Assembly (NCBI GenBank): GCA_012515085.1
Contig: JAAYZB010000157.1
Coordinates: 1 to 23,442, forward strand
Reading direction: 5' to 3'
DNA: 23,442 nt
Source: Acholeplasmataceae bacterium
GTDB lineage: Bacteria; Bacillota_I; Bacilli_A; Izemoplasmatales; Hujiaoplasmataceae
In this document: positions 23,174 to 23,442 of the stretch, piece after piece
Layout of the letters: the number at the start of each line of letters is the position of its first letter
How positions within the stretch are numbered: the first letter of the stretch is position 1
The notes under the pieces: generated by a model
The model's input: the letters and a program-made list of their open reading frames with translations, nothing else
What the model was told of the DNA's origin: nothing
Databases searched by the model: none
Translations under genes and position numbers: made by a program

Positions 23174-23442
23174 ATGCCAAAATCACAATTTATCGATCCC
23201 AGTTTCATCCGGAAGTCCGGAAAAATCTCTTTTAAAGACATTCCCGTCAATCAGTATAAAAAGACCATCGAAGAAGAAAAAAAACAGTATTCCAAAGCGG
23301 ATTTTCTGCGCATCTATCGCGATATGGCAATTTTGCGGGAATTCGAAAACATGTTGTTATCCATCAAAATCCAAGGAGAATATCAAGGGGTGAAATACAC
23401 CTACCCCGGCCCCGCCCACTTATCCATGGGCCAAGAATCTGC
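23174..23442 (+). CDS. E1 component (TPP-dependent dehydrogenase), N-terminal part, runs off window
   Basis: Start of the thiamine-diphosphate-dependent E1 subunit that decarboxylates or cleaves the substrate; only 89 codons are visible. AGGAGG precedes the ATG by a few bases. After a basic N-terminal extension ('MPKSQFIDPSFIRKSGKISF', 'IPVNQYKK') comes the E1-alpha opening: 'YSKADFLRIYRDMAILREFE', then 'MLLSIKIQGEYQG' and 'YPGPAHLSMGQES', matching the usual 'R..E......G...(G)..H...GQEA' pattern. The long pre-domain extension resembles that of fused alpha-beta E1 proteins of about 800 aa, but the window ends before this can be decided. Its position completes an E2-E3-E1 set behind the SorE-like gene. 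Confidence 0.88.
   Translation, partial: MPKSQFIDPSFIRKSGKISFKDIPVNQYKKTIEEEKKQYSKADFLRIYRDMAILREFENMLLSIKIQGEYQGVKYTYPGPAHLSMGQES

Overview
The window reads as a chromosomal segment of a Gram-positive-type (Bacillota or Mycoplasmatota-related) heterotroph. The evidence is strong AGGAGG ribosome-binding sites, TTGACA/TATAAT promoters, lipoprotein signal peptides with typical LAGC/LSAC lipoboxes, U-tailed intrinsic terminators, and LacI- and DeoR-controlled sugar operons with cre-like sites. TGA is used as a stop codon, so this is not the Mycoplasma/Spiroplasma code. The species cannot be named from the sequence. No rRNA, tRNA, CRISPR array, transposon or phage gene was seen.

Region 1 (1-8722, minus strand) looks like a beta-glucan oligosaccharide locus, most likely for beta-1,2-glucan (sophoro-oligosaccharides). 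One operon encodes a cytoplasmic GH144-type glucanase followed by a LacI-family repressor. A second operon encodes a GH94 phosphorylase, a lipoprotein sugar-binding protein, and a very large second binding protein that carries two carbohydrate-binding-like beta-sandwich regions in front of its binding domain and runs off the left edge. Both promoters carry the same palindromic LacI operator just downstream of the -10 box and a cre-like site over the -35 region, so the two operons probably form one regulon: import, hydrolysis to disaccharide, phosphorolysis.

Region 2 (8838-14941) has a lone flavodoxin-type protein (minus strand), a phnD-phnC-phnE-phnE ABC importer operon with a consensus promoter and a good terminator, and a two-gene operon pairing a small PII-like protein with a CPA2-family cation/proton antiporter. 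The phnC reading frame contains an unusually long near-perfect hairpin.

Region 3 (15040-23442) holds two plus-strand operons around a divergent DeoR-family regulator. The first encodes a class II aldolase, a PHP-domain protein and an SDR that closely resembles sorbitol-6-phosphate 2-dehydrogenase. The second encodes a relative of L-sorbose-1-phosphate reductase followed by E2, E3 and the start of E1 of a 2-oxoacid/acetoin-type dehydrogenase complex. The combination of polyol/ketose-phosphate oxidoreductases, aldolase, PHP protein and a dedicated lipoate/TPP complex suggests a catabolic pathway that I cannot match to a textbook route. It is the best candidate here for an undescribed system.
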